In this document: positions 1 through 11,729 of the stretch, one piece after another
How the letters are laid out: each line of letters opens with the position of its first letter
How positions within the stretch are numbered: position 1 is the first letter of the stretch
Assembly: GCF_001889165.1 (NCBI RefSeq)
Contig: NZ_CP016020.1
Span: 1 to 64,000 of the forward strand
DNA: 64,000 nt
Source: Bacillus weihaiensis
GTDB taxonomy: Bacteria; Bacillota; Bacilli; Bacillales; Bacillaceae
Direction of reading: 5' to 3'
The notes under the pieces: model-generated
The model's database searches: none
Seen by the model: only the letters and a program-made list of their open reading frames with translations
What the model was told of the DNA's origin: nothing
Position numbers and translations under genes: made by a program

Positions 1-538
1 TGTGATATGTAAGGTTTTTGAATGTTTTACCCCATTTTTGGAGTTTTTTTCTTATTTACAATGTAATAATAATTAGACAAACAACGAAAATACACCATAT
101 GTATACCATTCCTCGACCTTTTTTTAGTTTCCTCTACATAGCTTCAATCCTTATCCTGCTTGTGTTTAGAAATCCTATAATCGTATATTCCTATTGAGAT
201 TCTAGTCTTTTTTACCTGAAATGACCTAGTGGTAAATAATGGGTAATTATGTATATGAGAATTTTAACTGTAGACAAAAAAGAATCATAGGAAAAAAAAT
301 TCCTTTTTATTTACATTTTAGTTTATAACTGTATTAAATTGGGTATTTGTGTTATTGGTATATGTAGGAAAAACTGTTAGGAATAAAGAAAACATGTTTT
401 TCTGAAGAAGTAAGAGCATGGATAATTTGAGAGCTCGCTTTGAGGTCTGGAAATATCTAAGGAACGATTATTGATCCGGGTACTCATCTTTTACATAAAT
501 GAGGAACCAAAAAAAACCATTTGATAGGAGAGGAAAAC
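1..538. other. Non-coding region upstream of the type VII locus
   Basis: No credible gene is visible on either strand. The stretch is very AT-rich and must contain the promoter of the secretion operon, but I cannot assign one firmly. A weak pair (TTGATC near 470, CATAAA about 17 bases later) is the best sigma-A-like candidate. A strong ribosome binding site, AGGAGAGG, lies just before the esxA ATG at 539. Confidence 0.5.
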
Positions 539-831
539 ATGTCTGGAATTATCCGCGTTACCCCTGCAGAGCTAGTTAGTATGTCAATCGTTATTCAAGT
601 GAGAGTAGTCAAGTAGGAGATCAAATTTCACGTTTAGACACAATGATTAGAGAGCTTGAGGGTATGTGGGAAGGTGAATCAAGCCGTGCATTCAGTGAAC
701 AATACCAAACGTTAAGACCTTCATTTGTTCAAATGCAGCAGCTTTTAGATGAGATTTCTACTCAATTAAACAGTACATCGAAAGCTCTTGAGGATGCTGA
801 CCAACAAATCGCAAGCCAAATTCGTGGCTAA
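539..831 (+). pseudogene. esxA: WXG100 protein EsxA/YukE, frameshifted
   Basis: This is the small secreted substrate and structural partner of the type VIIb (ESX) system. The ATG at 539 follows AGGAGAGG and reads MSGIIRVTPAELVSMS, the typical YukE N-terminus. After that the frame is lost at about 586, where AA should probably be AAA, and resumes as a 62-residue frame containing the central turn motif (WEG, the WXG signature) and ending QIASQIRG, which matches the YukE C-terminus. With one base restored the protein would be about 97 residues, normal for the family. It is the first gene of the yuk/yue order. The single shift may be a sequencing error or real inactivation; the identification itself is secure. 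Confidence 0.85.
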
Positions 832-902
832 ACGTTAGATAAGAAAAGCAAGGGGCGTCGATTCTTACTAAGCGGCGCTCCTTCCTTATGAGGTGAAAGC
901 AT

Positions 903-1137
903 ATGTACATAGAAGTAACGATCGATTTAAAACATTATCATGGAGACACTTTTGACCTCCGCCTATCAAATTATCACTCTGTGAAAGAAATGGTTTCAAT
1001 TGTTTGGCAAGCGAAAAACCTTTCAAGCTCACCAAGGAAGGGTATTATTCGTGTGACAAACAAACAAAGTCGTACAAGGTAATGAAAGATTAATAGATGC
1101 AAGGATCTTTACGGGAGATCGAATTGAAATATTGTGA
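903..1137 (+). pseudogene. yukD: Ubiquitin-like YukD/EsaB, frameshifted
   Basis: YukD is a small ubiquitin-fold cytosolic component of Bacillus type VII secretion. The ATG at 903 opens MYIEVTIDLKHYHGDTF and runs to IIRVTNKQS, after which the frame shifts near 1070; the second part contains ERLIDARIF and ends GDRIEIL with a stop at 1135-1137, the conserved YukD end. Comparison with the family length suggests two missing bases rather than one extra. The reconstructed length, about 78-79 residues, is normal. It lies between esxA and essB as in Bacillus subtilis. Confidence 0.8.
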
Positions 1138-1148
1138 GGGAGTATAAG

Positions 1149-2486
1149 ATGTCTACACAAATACAAAGTCATTTTTCATATTTACAGGAACAAATTGAAG
1201 CAGACGTCACACAGAAGGATCAAACCATAACGTTTTTGTTCCAAAAAAAAAATTAAGCTTGATCATCCACATGAAGTCTCCTTTCTTTCTGAGGTCAATC
1301 AAACGATCCAGAAAAAATAGAGATGAAGGATGATGAATTATGTATTGAATACAAGCTGCCGCAAACTTACTCATATTTTCCTCGTCACGTTCAAAGATTA
1401 GATGAAAAAGAGCGCTATATTCTTGCTTATCATTTGGTTCAACTTGTTAAACAGCATTCACTCTCAAGGTTCATCTTCTTGTATGTCCTGAAAACATAGT
1501 TTTTGATCAAGGATTACAACCTTATTTGCTACATTTTGGAGTGATGGAAAGTCTTCCACCATATGAAAAAAATTCAGACCAATTATTCCAAGAAGTAAAA
1601 GCAACAGTTGCTACTTACTTGATCGTACATATACCTTTGAGCAATATGTTCGCTTTTTCCAAACATTAAAGCTCTCTTCCCTAACTAAAAGGATTCACGA
1701 AGCTAGTTCCCTACAAGATCTACTTATCATTATTGAAGAAAATATAGAAAGGCTAAAAAAAGATCAAGCAAATTATACTGTGGTGAAGAAACAATCTTGG
1801 AAGCTGACGCGTGGCATCATGTATGGTGTCATCATTTGCTTTATTCCAGCTCTTATTTATTCCTTGTATTCGTTCTTTTTTGTCCAACCAAAGCAAACGA
1901 GCTTTATTCAAAGCGCAGGAGTTCTTCCTACAAGATCAATACAGTGATGTGGTGACAGAGCTTCAGCCATATGAAATTGATGATATGCCTATAGTTACAC
2001 AGTATGAGCTAGCCTTTCTTACATCATAAATGAATCATTAACAGAGGATCAGAAGGAAACCGTTCGAAATACGGTTACTCTTCAAACAGATCCACAATAT
2101 TTTCATTATTGGATCTATATTGGACGCGGAGAAGCTGAGGAAGCATTAGATATTGCAAGGTTTAGAGGATCGCGACTTAGTTCAATTTGGACTATTAAAA
2201 TACAAAGAGCAAGTGAAGTCAGATGATGAATTGGACAGGGAAGAACGTCAGCAGACTCTAGCTGAAATTGAAGATGAAATAAATGAATACGAAAGACAAA
2301 AGGAAGAAGTTCAAGCAGCAGAGGAAAAAGAGGTAAATGAAGGAACAGAAGGAACTGTTGAAGCAGATGAAGCGGATAATGGTCAATTAACCGAACCAGC
2401 CGAACAGGCTGAACCAGCATCAGCCCCGGAAGCCTCAGACGCTAGCGATAAAAGAAACAGAATCTAAAGAAAAATCAGGTGAATGA
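1149..2486 (+). pseudogene. essB: Type VII secretion protein EssB/YukC, multiply frameshifted
   Basis: EssB/YukC is a single-pass membrane component of the ESX core, with a cytosolic pseudokinase-like domain, one transmembrane helix and an extracellular C-terminal part. The ATG at 1149 starts a readable frame that breaks in a ten-A run at 1243-1252. Pieces in all three frames then follow the YukC pattern: a segment with HLVQLVKQHSLSR near 1435-1470, a segment with PENIVFDQGLQPYLLHFG near 1490-1545, the membrane helix near 1800-1890, GRGEAEEALDIA near 2125-2160, and a charged Glu-rich tail. The last shift, near 2450, leads to a stop at 2484-2486. I count about six or seven shifts. No single frame covers more than a fraction, yet the amino-acid order of the family is intact. 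Confidence 0.8.
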
Positions 2487-2511
2487 TGGCATAGAACGTG
2501 GAGGTGGACCG

Positions 2512-5500
2512 ATGAATATTCTTTGGATTTTTCATCAAGAAGCATATCAGAAATTAGAATGGAAACAAATACAAAAACAACAAGTTACAATTGGCTCGGA
2601 ATTAGAACATACTGTTACCTTTCAAACCTATCCAAAAAAAGAAGAACCAATCACTATTCGTAAGGAGGAGGAGGGGTTTTCATTCCATGTGGGTTCCTCC
2701 CAAACTCGAAAGTTGGAGCCCCTCAAAGCATATAAGATCAACATTGAAAATGAGCAGTTCACCCTTTATTTAAGTCAACAAAAAGTAGAGAAGCAAATTT
2801 ACTATATAGGACATCTGCCTGAACTGTCCTTCTCGACAAGGAGGATGCACAATCCACTTTCTTTAAACAAGCAGATGAGGGGATGAAAGAACAAGGATCT
2901 TCGATCTTTTACGACAGGGAATGAATGGGTGCTAGAAGGATCTATGGATGAGACTGTGTTCGTAAATGGTCAGAGAGTACATGCAAAACAAAGGATTCAT
3001 ACCGGTGACGAAATTGTTTGGCCCTTTATGAGCATGACATTGATTGAGGATGATTTTATTCAAGTGGATAGCGTATCAACTGTTCACACCTCCCTACCTG
3101 TAACAAAACAGCCAGATTCTGAGATGAAAAAGTAGTATCTTTATCGTAGGGCGCCCAGAATGGTGTATGACTTACCGATGAAAAAGTACAGCTGTCATTT
3201 CCTGGCCAGGATACGGAGGGGTCCAATCGGAGTCTTTGGTTAATCATTATGCCGCCGCTTGTGATGCTTCTCGTCATGGGGTTAGTTGCCATTTTAGTTC
3301 CAAGAGGGATTTTTATTATTGTCTCATTAGTCATGTTTATGACGACCTTAGTGACATCAACTGTTCAGTATTTTAAAGACAGAGGAAATCAAAAGAAAGC
3401 TAAGGAGCGTCGAAAACGAATATATACAAATTATTTGCATACAAAAAGCCGAGCTACAACAAGTAGCAGACAAACAAAAGGATGTCCTTTTGTTTCATTT
3501 TCCTTCTTTTGAACGAATGAAGTACTTAACAAGCCAGCATTCAGACAGATTATGGGAGCGATCATTAGAGAGCCCGGATTTTCTCCAATTTCGACTTGGA
3601 ACAGGAACGGTTCCAGCAAGCTACAAGATTAGTGCTACATCCTCTGATATGTCTAATCGAGAGATGGATGAATTGCTAGAGGAATCACAAAAGCTTGAAA
3701 ACAGCTATCAATCTTAGAAAACTTACCGATTACTGCAGACCTCTCTAAAGGTGCAGTTGGGCTAATTGGAAAGAATGCAGTGTTGAAAAATGAGCTCCAT
3801 CAAATGATTGGACAGCTCGCATTTTTTCACAGCTACCATGATTTGCGTTTTGTCCTTTTATTTGATGAACTGGAGTATCTGGAATGGGAGTGGATGAAGT
3901 GGCTTCCGCATTTTCAGGTTCCAAATTCCTATGCGAAGGGATTTATTTATAACGAAAAAAAACACGGGATCAACTGCTCTATTCATTGTATGAAATGATT
4001 CGTGAACGAGATCTGGAAGAGGATAAAGAAAAGCTTCGCTTTGCTCCTCACTATGTGTTTGTTGTGACAAACCACCAGCTTATTTCAGATCACGTCATTC
4101 TAGAGTATTTAGAGGAGCATCGTTATTTAGGAATATCTGTTAATTTTGCAGCGGAAGCGAAGGAAAGCTTAACAGAGAATATTCATACTCTTATCCGCTA
4201 TATCAATGACGAGCAAGGAGATATTCTTATTCAGGATAAAAAGGCTGTAAAGATACCTTTTAGTTTAGATGCACATAAACGAGAAAATAACGAGGAGTTT
4301 GCGCGACTTTTAAAAACGCTAGATCATCAAATTGGAATGACAAACTCCATTCCAACTAGTGTGACTTTCCTGGAAATGATGAATGTTAAGCAAGTCGATC
4401 AGCTTCCTATTAAACAAAATTGGCTAACGCGTGAGTCGGCTAAATCGTTAGCTGTACTATTGGTTTAAAGGGGAGAGAGGATAAAGTTGAGCTGAATTTA
4501 CATGAGAAGGCACATGGACCTCATGGATTATTAGCGGGTACCACAGGTTCAGGGAAAAGTGAGCTTTTGCAAACGTACATCTTATCCCTAGCTGTTCATT
4601 TTCATCCACATGAAGTGGCCTTTTTGCTTATTGACTATAAAGGTGGAGGAATGCACAACCTTTCAAGAAAATGCCTCATTTATTAGGAACGATCACAAAT
4701 ATTGAAGGAAGTAAGAATTTTAGCCTGCGTGCATTAGCATCGATTAAAGCGAGCTGAAAAGCGTCAGCGTTTATTTGACGAGTATCATGTTTCACATATT
4801 AATGACTATACGAAGCTATATAAGGATAAAAAAGCGAATCAGCCGTTACCACATTTGTTTTTAATATCAGATGAATTTGCGGAGCTAAAAACGGAGGAGC
4901 CTGATTTTATCCGTGAGCTTGTAAGTGCTGCCCGGATTGGACGTAGTTTAGGTGTCCATCTTATTCTTGCAACACAAAAGCCTGGTGGTGTTATTGATAA
5001 CCAAATTTGGAGTAATGCACGCTTTCGTATTTCCTTAAAGGTGCAAAATGCAGAGGATAGCCGTGAAATCCTTAAAAATGGAGATGCGGCATCTATTACT
5101 CTGACAGGTAGAGGGTATTTACAGGTGGAAATAACGAGGTATATGAGCTTTTCCAATCAGCTTGGAGTGGTGCCCCTTATCGTGAAGAGGAGACGTACGA
5201 TTTAGAGGATGAAGTCCGCCATTGTGACGGATCTTGGCTTAGTGCCATTATCAGAGGTTTCGACCCAAAAACAGCAACAAAAAGAAAAAATAACGGAAAT
5301 CTCTTCTATTGTCCAAAGAATAGCAGAAACACAAAAAGAGATGAACGTTGAAAAGCTTCAAAGCCCGTGGCTTCCACCTCTTGAATCGAGATTGTATCTA
5401 ATAAAAGAGGAGGAGCAAAAGGAAAGGTCGACGATTGTATTCGCAATGATTGACGAGCCTGAAAAGCAAAGTCAAACGAATTATCCATACCAGATCATTG

Positions 5501-6976
5501 AAGATGGGAACATTGGGGTGTTTGGTTCATCAGGCTATGGTAAAACAACAACTTTACTTACTTTACTTTTAGGGATAGCTAGAAGGTATTCGCCAGAAGA
5601 GATTCATTATTATTTGATGGACTTTGGAAATGGTGGATTATTGCCTCTTAAGCAGCTCCCACATACAGCAGATTATTTCTTAATCGATCAAGAACGTAAG
5701 ATGGAGAAGTTCATGAATATCCTAAAAGAAGAGATTGCGAGAAGAAAGCAATTATTTCAAAAGCAAGAGGTAAGTTCGATCAAGATGTATAACGCATTAA
5801 GTGAAAAACAGCTACCTCTCCTCTATTTAGTTATTGATAATTTTGACATCGTGAAAGAAGAGATGCTAGACCTTGAACAACAGTTAAACCAGTTTGCAAG
5901 GGACGGCCAATCTCTCGGTATATACCTCATGCTCACAGCAACAAGAATTAATTCTGTACGTCAATCGTTAATGAATAATTTAAAAACGAAAATCGTCCAT
6001 TATCTAATGGATCAAACAGAGGCTTATACGATGTTAGGAAGACTTGAATTTGCTCCGGAAGCAATTCCTGGCCGAGCCATTATAAAGCAGGAATCAGCCT
6101 ACTTTTCACAGGTGTATCTACCTACTGAAGGGAACGATGACTTTGAGCAAATGGCGAATGTGAAGGCAGAGGTTCATGAGCTAAAAGATGTTTATGCACA
6201 TGTGGATAAACCACAAGCCGTACCTATGTTACCAACAGAGCTGAATATCGTTTCTTTTGCTGCCTATTATGAAAAGAAAAAGGGATTACTTCCTATCGGG
6301 CTGGATGAAGAACAAGTCACACCTGTTTATGTGAATTTTCTTAAAGTAAAGCATTGTATCGTTCTCGGTCAGGCACAAAAAGGAAAAAACGAACACACTA
6401 AAAGCATTTATCCATACGGCATTAGAGCAAGAAGTAGATCAACTCGGTGTGTTTGATTCCATCGATCGCGGTTTAGCTTCTTTCATAGGTGATAACCGCT
6501 TAGTTTATTTAGAAGGGAAAGAGCACATTGCTTCTTGGCTCGATAAGGTAGAAGAAATCATGACTGAGCGGGAAAGTATCTATCATCGTGAAATCAGTCT
6601 AGGAAACTCAGTACCTGTATTTACACCGGTGTTTCTAGTCATTGATGGATACACACGTTTTTTACAAAATCTTGATCATCTCCTTCAAGATCGCCTCGTC
6701 AAGTTTATGAAAGAGTATAGCCATCTTGGCTTTAATATGATTGTTTCAGGAAGTAACAATGAGCTAACGAAAGGATATGATCCTTTAACTCTTGAAATCA
6801 AACAAATTCGCCAGGCGGTTGTTCTTATGAAAAAATCGGAGCAAACGATCTTTACACTCACATATGATCGAAAAGAAAAAGAAATTCAACCAGGGTATGG
6901 ATACTATGTTGAAAACGGTAAAGAACAAAGTATTCAAATTCCATTAGTGAATGTGGAAAGGAAGGCACATGTATGA
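2512..6976 (+). pseudogene. essC: Type VII secretion ATPase EssC/YukB(A), multiply frameshifted
   Basis: EssC is the FtsK/SpoIIIE-type motor ATPase of the system. The start is the ATG at 2512 after GGAGGT, giving MNILWIFHQEAYQKL. The reconstructed product is close to 1,490 codons, the size of YukBA. In order: two forkhead-associated (FHA) regions (2512-3100), two membrane segments near 3249-3360 followed by a basic stretch, then three ATPase domains. D1 has Walker [10 protein letters not shown] near 4540 and DYKGGG near 4630. D2 has GSSGYGKTT near 5525. D3 has GQAQKGK near 6370, where an A6 run at 6384-6389 should be A5 to restore GKTNTLKAF. About ten shifts break the frame (near 2885, 2925, 3135, 3480, 3710, 3970, 4465, 4655, 4745, 5125-5210 and 6385). 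The last part is intact and overlaps the esaA start by four bases (ATGA). Confidence 0.85.
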
Positions 6977-9900
6977 ACCAGCTAGTAACGATACTCAAAC
7001 TTTTACTCGTTATTGCTCTTATTGTTGTTACCCCACTGGTTTTCTTTCAAACTATCGGAGATAATCCGTTTAAAGTTGAAAAAGCGAGTGCAGCACAAAG
7101 GATCGCCATTATTAACGAAGATATGGGAACTGAGGAGGAGGGCGAACAAATCCAATTTGGTCAGGATGTTGCAGCCATATTAAAGGAAAACTCTGCCTTT
7201 GAATACACAGTTGTCGGAAGAAGTGCAGGAGAAAACGGATTGAAAAATCAAAAGTACGATGCCGTCGTATATCTCCCGTCAAACTTTTCTGAAAATGTCA
7301 TGACTTATAATGAAGAGAATCCAGTCAAAACAAATTTTGAGTATAAAGTACAAAGTCAGTTAAATAGCATTAATAAAGAAAAAGTGGTATTAGAGCTTGA
7401 AAAAGCAACGAAAAAAGTAAATCAAAAAATTTCAACGCTCTACTGGAATTATATCTCTGTTGATATGGAAACAATCCGACAGGAATTTGATGAAATTCTT
7501 CAAAAAGAAATTGCCTTTCAAGAGGCGATGAAGGCCTTCTATCAACCAAGCTCTAAAGATCTCGCTGGACAAATTGAAGAACAAAGAATGATGCTAGCAA
7601 GCTTGCAATCTTCTATTCAGAATACGAGCGAAAGAACACCGGATCAGAAATCCCTGCTTGAAGGGTATGAAAAAAGCTTAGCTAGCTTCGTAGAATTTGT
7701 TGAGCAATATAAGGAATATCAAGATAATCAACAAAAGGTACTAGCCGACATGCAAACAGAGGCCATTTTAACGGTGAATCAAGCGACTCAGGATCAACAG
7801 CCTATGTTTATGCAATCAAAGCAGCTGTTTGATGACGAAGGGAATACGTTCATTGAAAATATGAAAAAGCTTGATACTCAAATGTTTAACCAAACGCAAA
7901 CCTTTGGGCAGCTACAAGAGCAAAGGTATAGCCTTGTGAGTAAACAATTAAGTGAATATGAAACCCATCAGAAAAAGGTGTTGGATTTTTACCAACAATT
8001 AAAGGATTCTACTGTATTAAACAACGTGGAAGCAAAGCTTGCTGAGTATAGTGAGTCATTAAGTGAAGCACCAGAAGAGCCAGAAGAAGAAGCTCCAAAA
8101 GAGGAGAAGGAAAAGAAAAACCAGACAAAAGCAACATTACTTGCAGCAGACACTGGTCAAGAAGGTTCTCCTGAAGAATCTCAAGAAGAGGAACAACCGG
8201 AGGATACGGATATACCTTCTGGAGATGACACCGAGGAAGAACAACCAAAAAATCCAGAAGAAGAGCCCTCAGAGCCACCAACGAATCCAGATACACCAGA
8301 GGATACAGGCTTTGTAAATTTAGAGGCCGAAAGAAACGAGCTTTCTGCGATTATTGAAGAGATTAATAAACTAAAGGAAACCCTATCAACCAATACAGAC
8401 CAAAATTCAGAGGAATACCTTTCCGCTTTAGAAGGGTTAGGGAGTGTGCAAGATCGAATTGCAGTTGTAGCAGAATCATTACGTGATAAGGAAAGCGGTG
8501 GTACTAATCCGCTTCAAGAAAAACTAGAAGAATTACAAGAGCTACTTACTACAACGAGTGAAAAAGTAGCAGGTTTAGAGCTTGATAAGCAAAATCTAGA
8601 AGACCTGCGTGATACTCTTATTGAAGAAAAAATGATTTAATCAAGGAAAAGAATCTACTAACCGAGGAAAAAGAAGCATTACAACAGCTCTATGATGACC
8701 TCTTTACTCAAGCTACTAAACTAGAGGAAGAGCTGAATCTATACAAGGATTATGAGGCAAATATAAAAGAAGAAATCGAGAGAAAAGAACAAAGTATCTT
8801 AGCGTCTAAAGCCTTATCTGAAACACGGAAAACAAGAGTGAACGAATTCTTTTCCAAGGAAATAAAGAGCAAAGATTTACTCGATATGATGTTCTATTAT
8901 TCCTACCTAGACCGATACGAGGCCACGTTAATAAGCATGGCTTCAATTGATCAGGCAAAAATAGATACCTTAACAAATGAAGCTTTACAGCAGGAAGCGA
9001 ATAAGATTGTTGAAATTAAGGATGATGAGGACGTTGTCTGGACAAAATTGAGTGAAGACTTACCGTCCACTAAGGATGCACTTAATACAATGGAGGATCA
9101 ATTCACCCTGTTTATGGCTGAATATGAAACGAGTGTAAACGAAAACCAGGATATTTTAGTGAAGAGCCTTGAGGGGATTCAAGAGGATGCTCAAAATATT
9201 CTTACTCAAATTCAACAGCCTGAATTAAAGCTTTCTCAAGCACCACCGACTTCAAGTGTTGAAGGGCAGCAAATGGTTTCAGGATCTGAGCAAATAACGG
9301 AACAAATGGACTCTATGCATACGTGGCTGGAATCTGTTCAAGAAAGTCAGAGTGGAATCATCGATTATACAAATGAGCTCCAAGGGAGAATAAGCGATGT
9401 TCAAGCGGATGCGGATAAACTCAACTCCAAATGGGCGTCAAACGTTGCCTCAACAGAACTCATTCGTGACGATGTATTTAGTGTGTTAGGAAATACATTT
9501 GTTGATGGGCAGTCAAATGGATATGTGTATGACTTCTTAACAAATCCATTAAAGGTAAGTGGAGACATACCGGAAGAAACGAAGAGCACAACCGTTCAAA
9601 ATATTCCGCCTGTTGTGGTGTTATTCATCGTATTAGTTTGTAGCCTTTTAGTTGGCTATACAAGCTATTATTTCCAACAACCACCAGCGTGGATTCAAGC
9701 AGTCCTATTCACCTTGTTAAATCTAATAGTAGGCTTTGTTATCAGCTTATTCGGTCTTGAGATTTATCCATTAAGAGAAGAAAGTGCAGTGGAATGGACA
9801 GTGTTTACGATCTTATTACTCACTGTGGGATCGGCTCTTGTAAGAGTCGCGCTTTCGGTCCATTTATTAGCGGGTGCATTTATTACAGTTGGCTTAGTGA

Positions 9901-10124
9901 TATTCTATGTCACACCTTTACTTGCCTTAACAACACCAAACTTCAGCTTCCAAGATCCAATGTCGAAGGTGTATATGAGTATCCAATATGGAACAGAATC
10001 CTTATTTACACAGGCGATAGTTGTTCTTGGCTTACTATTAGTAGGGTTGGGTGCATTACAGTATTTTATTGGTAGATCAAAAATGCTACAGGTTGAGAAA
10101 GGTCAAGAAGCATATGAAGCGTAG
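6973..10124 (+). pseudogene. esaA: Type VII secretion protein EsaA/YueB, one frameshift
   Basis: EsaA/YueB is a large polytopic protein that crosses the membrane and reaches beyond the cell wall; in Bacillus subtilis YueB is the phage SPP1 receptor. The start ATG overlaps the essC stop. There is an N-terminal membrane helix (residues about 5-27), a long extracellular coiled-coil-rich region, and a C-terminal cluster of about five or six hydrophobic helices (9595-10080). The frame breaks once at about 8632, where an A6 run would need seven bases to join the first 555 residues to the remaining part. The total, about 1,050 residues, matches YueB. Residues about 365-445 form an acidic, proline-rich, low-complexity insert, typical of a variable surface-exposed region. 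Confidence 0.85.
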
Positions 10125-10604
10125 GCATCTAGTGAAAGTTTTCTTGTGTCTGGTGATCCTGACACTTTATCACCTTGCCGAAACAACGCAGGTATATGGG
10201 GAAACGACAATAGATGAGCTTGAACCAAATGATTATCAAAAAAACAAAGGGAATAAAGAATATAAGCTAAATCAGCAACAAAGCAATCAACGATCTTCCA
10301 TTCCAGAGGAACAAAAAACACTAACCTTTGAGGGGAAAAGGTATCGAATGATGATCAGGTTCTACAGAGTCTTTTCTCAAGTGAAGTGAAAAATAGTAAC
10401 ACAATTAAAGCAAAAGCTGAAGGTTTAGGACTATTTTCTTCCGAAGAGAAGGTGGCACAAAGTAGTGTTGAAGACTCAGTCACATCTAAAGGATCACCTT
10501 TAACCCTGCTTATCATCGTGCTTGGTTCAATTTGTATGTTGTTACTAATTGTGATTTTAGTTGTTTGGGGAAAATCATTGAAGCAAGAGGTTCAAAAAAG
10601 ATAG
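10114..10604 (+). pseudogene. essA: Type VII secretion protein EssA/YueC, one frameshift
   Basis: EssA/YueC is a small membrane component of the secretion core. The ATG at 10114 overlaps the end of esaA. The N-terminal part begins MKRRHLVKVFLCLVILTLYH, a signal-like hydrophobic segment. The frame is lost near 10345, and the continuation (LFSSEVKNSNTIKAKAEGLGLF, start near 10360) ends with a membrane helix around 10495-10575 and a short basic tail. The layout of signal-like segment, polar loop and C-terminal helix, and the position last in the core set, are those of YueC. I do not see a yueD-like gene after it. Confidence 0.75.
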
Positions 10605-10623
10605 GTCGTGTGTTGATGGTTTA

Positions 10624-10659
10624 GGAGGGGATAATGGTAGATGTATTTCCTCCTTTTCT
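10624..10659 (+). terminator. Probable terminator of the type VII operon
   Basis: GGAGGGGATA at 10624-10633 pairs with TATTTCCTCC at 10644-10653 (eight of ten positions), followed by TTTTCT. It lies 20 bases after the essA stop. Confidence 0.5.
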
Positions 10660-10720
10660 CTATTTTAATAAAGGCAGTTTTCTCTTAGCTTGTTGCTTTC
10701 CTAAAATATCCGAAGTGTAA

Positions 10721-10750
10721 AGATCTTGCCCCTAGGAACAAGATTTTTCT
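10721..10750 (+). terminator. Hairpin with T-run
   Basis: ATCTTG at 10723-10728 pairs with CAAGAT at 10739-10744, followed by a run of T. It is a second candidate stop between essA and the ywqH-like gene, and suggests the latter has its own promoter in 10750-10870. Confidence 0.5.
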
Positions 10751-10881
10751 CTCTGTAAAGTAAGAGCAGCTTTTTTCTTACATACCTTGGTATTAGCTGG
10801 GAGTGCTGACGGTATTCTTTGAATGATTACTATACAGAAACAAAGACTAAGAAAAAGAGCCTACATAAATGAGGTGAGAAT

Positions 10882-11310
10882 ATGAGTTTGGCGGATTCCC
10901 TTTTTAGTATTCAAAAAACAATTTCGAATCGATCAAATCAAGTAGATGAAAAGATTGAAAGATTAACAAAAGCGAAAAATGATCTTCTAGATGAACAGCA
11001 GCTTTTTCTAAAAGAAATCAAAACGATTAAGGAACCTGATCTAGGCAATGAATGGCAAGGACAGCGAGCAACTGATTATGATGAGGAACGTGAGGACGCA
11101 TATATTATCTTAAAGGACATCGGACAAAATGACTTTGAAGATTATCAGCAAAAGATTGAAAATAAGATCAATAGTTTAGAAATGGATCGAGCTCTTCTTA
11201 ATGTGACGAGTGCCCTTGCATTTGAGGCTGGAAGACTAGTTGATCGTGGTGAGGATGCGGTGGAAGAGCTATCTGACCGAATTAGTGAATTAAGAAGGCG
11301 GTTATTCTAA
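10882..11310 (+). CDS. YwqH-like DUF5082 protein, type VII toxin partner
   Basis: The 142-residue product is almost entirely predicted helix and resembles Bacillus YwqH (DUF5082), which is normally encoded just before a YwqI-like protein and an LXG-type secreted toxin. A WQG at about residue 55 inside NEWQGQRATDYDEE is a WXG-like turn, consistent with a WXG100-type helical hairpin. Start ATG at 10882 after GAGGTGAG. Its stop overlaps the next start by one base, so the two are translationally coupled. By family precedent it helps recruit or stabilise an LXG substrate; no such toxin gene follows here. Unlike the secretion genes just upstream, it is intact. Confidence 0.8.
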   Translation: MSLADSLFSIQKTISNRSNQVDEKIERLTKAKNDLLDEQQLFLKEIKTIKEPDLGNEWQGQRATDYDEEREDAYIILKDIGQNDFEDYQQKIENKINSLEMDRALLNVTSALAFEAGRLVDRGEDAVEELSDRISELRRRLF

Positions 11311-11576
11311 TGGTGACGATTAAACTAAATTATGGAACGGTAGTGAAGGAGCTTAATGAGGCAAAATCAGCCCTGCAATCCATTAATCTACGATCGCCAA
11401 GTTTAAAGGAGATGGGGAAAAACAAACTAGACTACACAAGCTATTTTCTTGAAAGAGAAGCACAAATCCACCAACTACTTTCGGAATATGTCTCCATAGT
11501 AGAGAAAAACATTGATGACACAAAGGTAAATGTACGATCATTAAAAGAACAAGATGAAGCTATTACGAGATGGTAA
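11310..11576 (+). CDS. YwqI-like DUF5344 protein, type VII toxin partner
   Basis: An 88-residue helical protein starting MVTIKLNYGTVVKELNEAKS, the pattern of YwqI-like proteins (DUF5344), small helical partners of LXG toxins exported by Bacillus type VII systems. It is coupled to the upstream ywqH-like gene by a one-base overlap (TAATG). A conserved-looking LNYGTV near the N-terminus and a long C-terminal helix are visible. In related genomes a polymorphic toxin gene comes next; here there is a hairpin and then an unrelated-looking 172-residue gene. Confidence 0.75.
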   Translation: MVTIKLNYGTVVKELNEAKSALQSINLRSPSLKEMGKNKLDYTSYFLEREAQIHQLLSEYVSIVEKNIDDTKVNVRSLKEQDEAITRW

Positions 11577-11644
11577 GGCGAATCATCACTTTACTTATCA
11601 AAAGAGAAGAATCCTTATTGTATTAGATACTAGTCAGAACAACT

Positions 11645-11686
11645 GGGGGGCACAATTCATAGATGGATTGTTGTCCCCTTTTTCAT
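11645..11686 (+). terminator. Probable terminator after the ywqH-ywqI pair
   Basis: A G-rich arm ending in ACAAT (about 11645-11656) faces ATTGTTGTCCCC (about 11667-11678), an imperfect stem followed by TTTTTC. It would end the ywqHI transcript before any toxin gene. Confidence 0.5.
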
Positions 11687-11729
11687 CATCTAATAATGTG
11701 TAAGTAATGATAATGAATGGAGGAAAAGG

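Noticed and set aside
8009-8296. Open frames in other frames over the acidic part of esaA
   Set aside because: They are produced by Glu/Pro codon bias of the insert and lie wholly inside a conserved gene.
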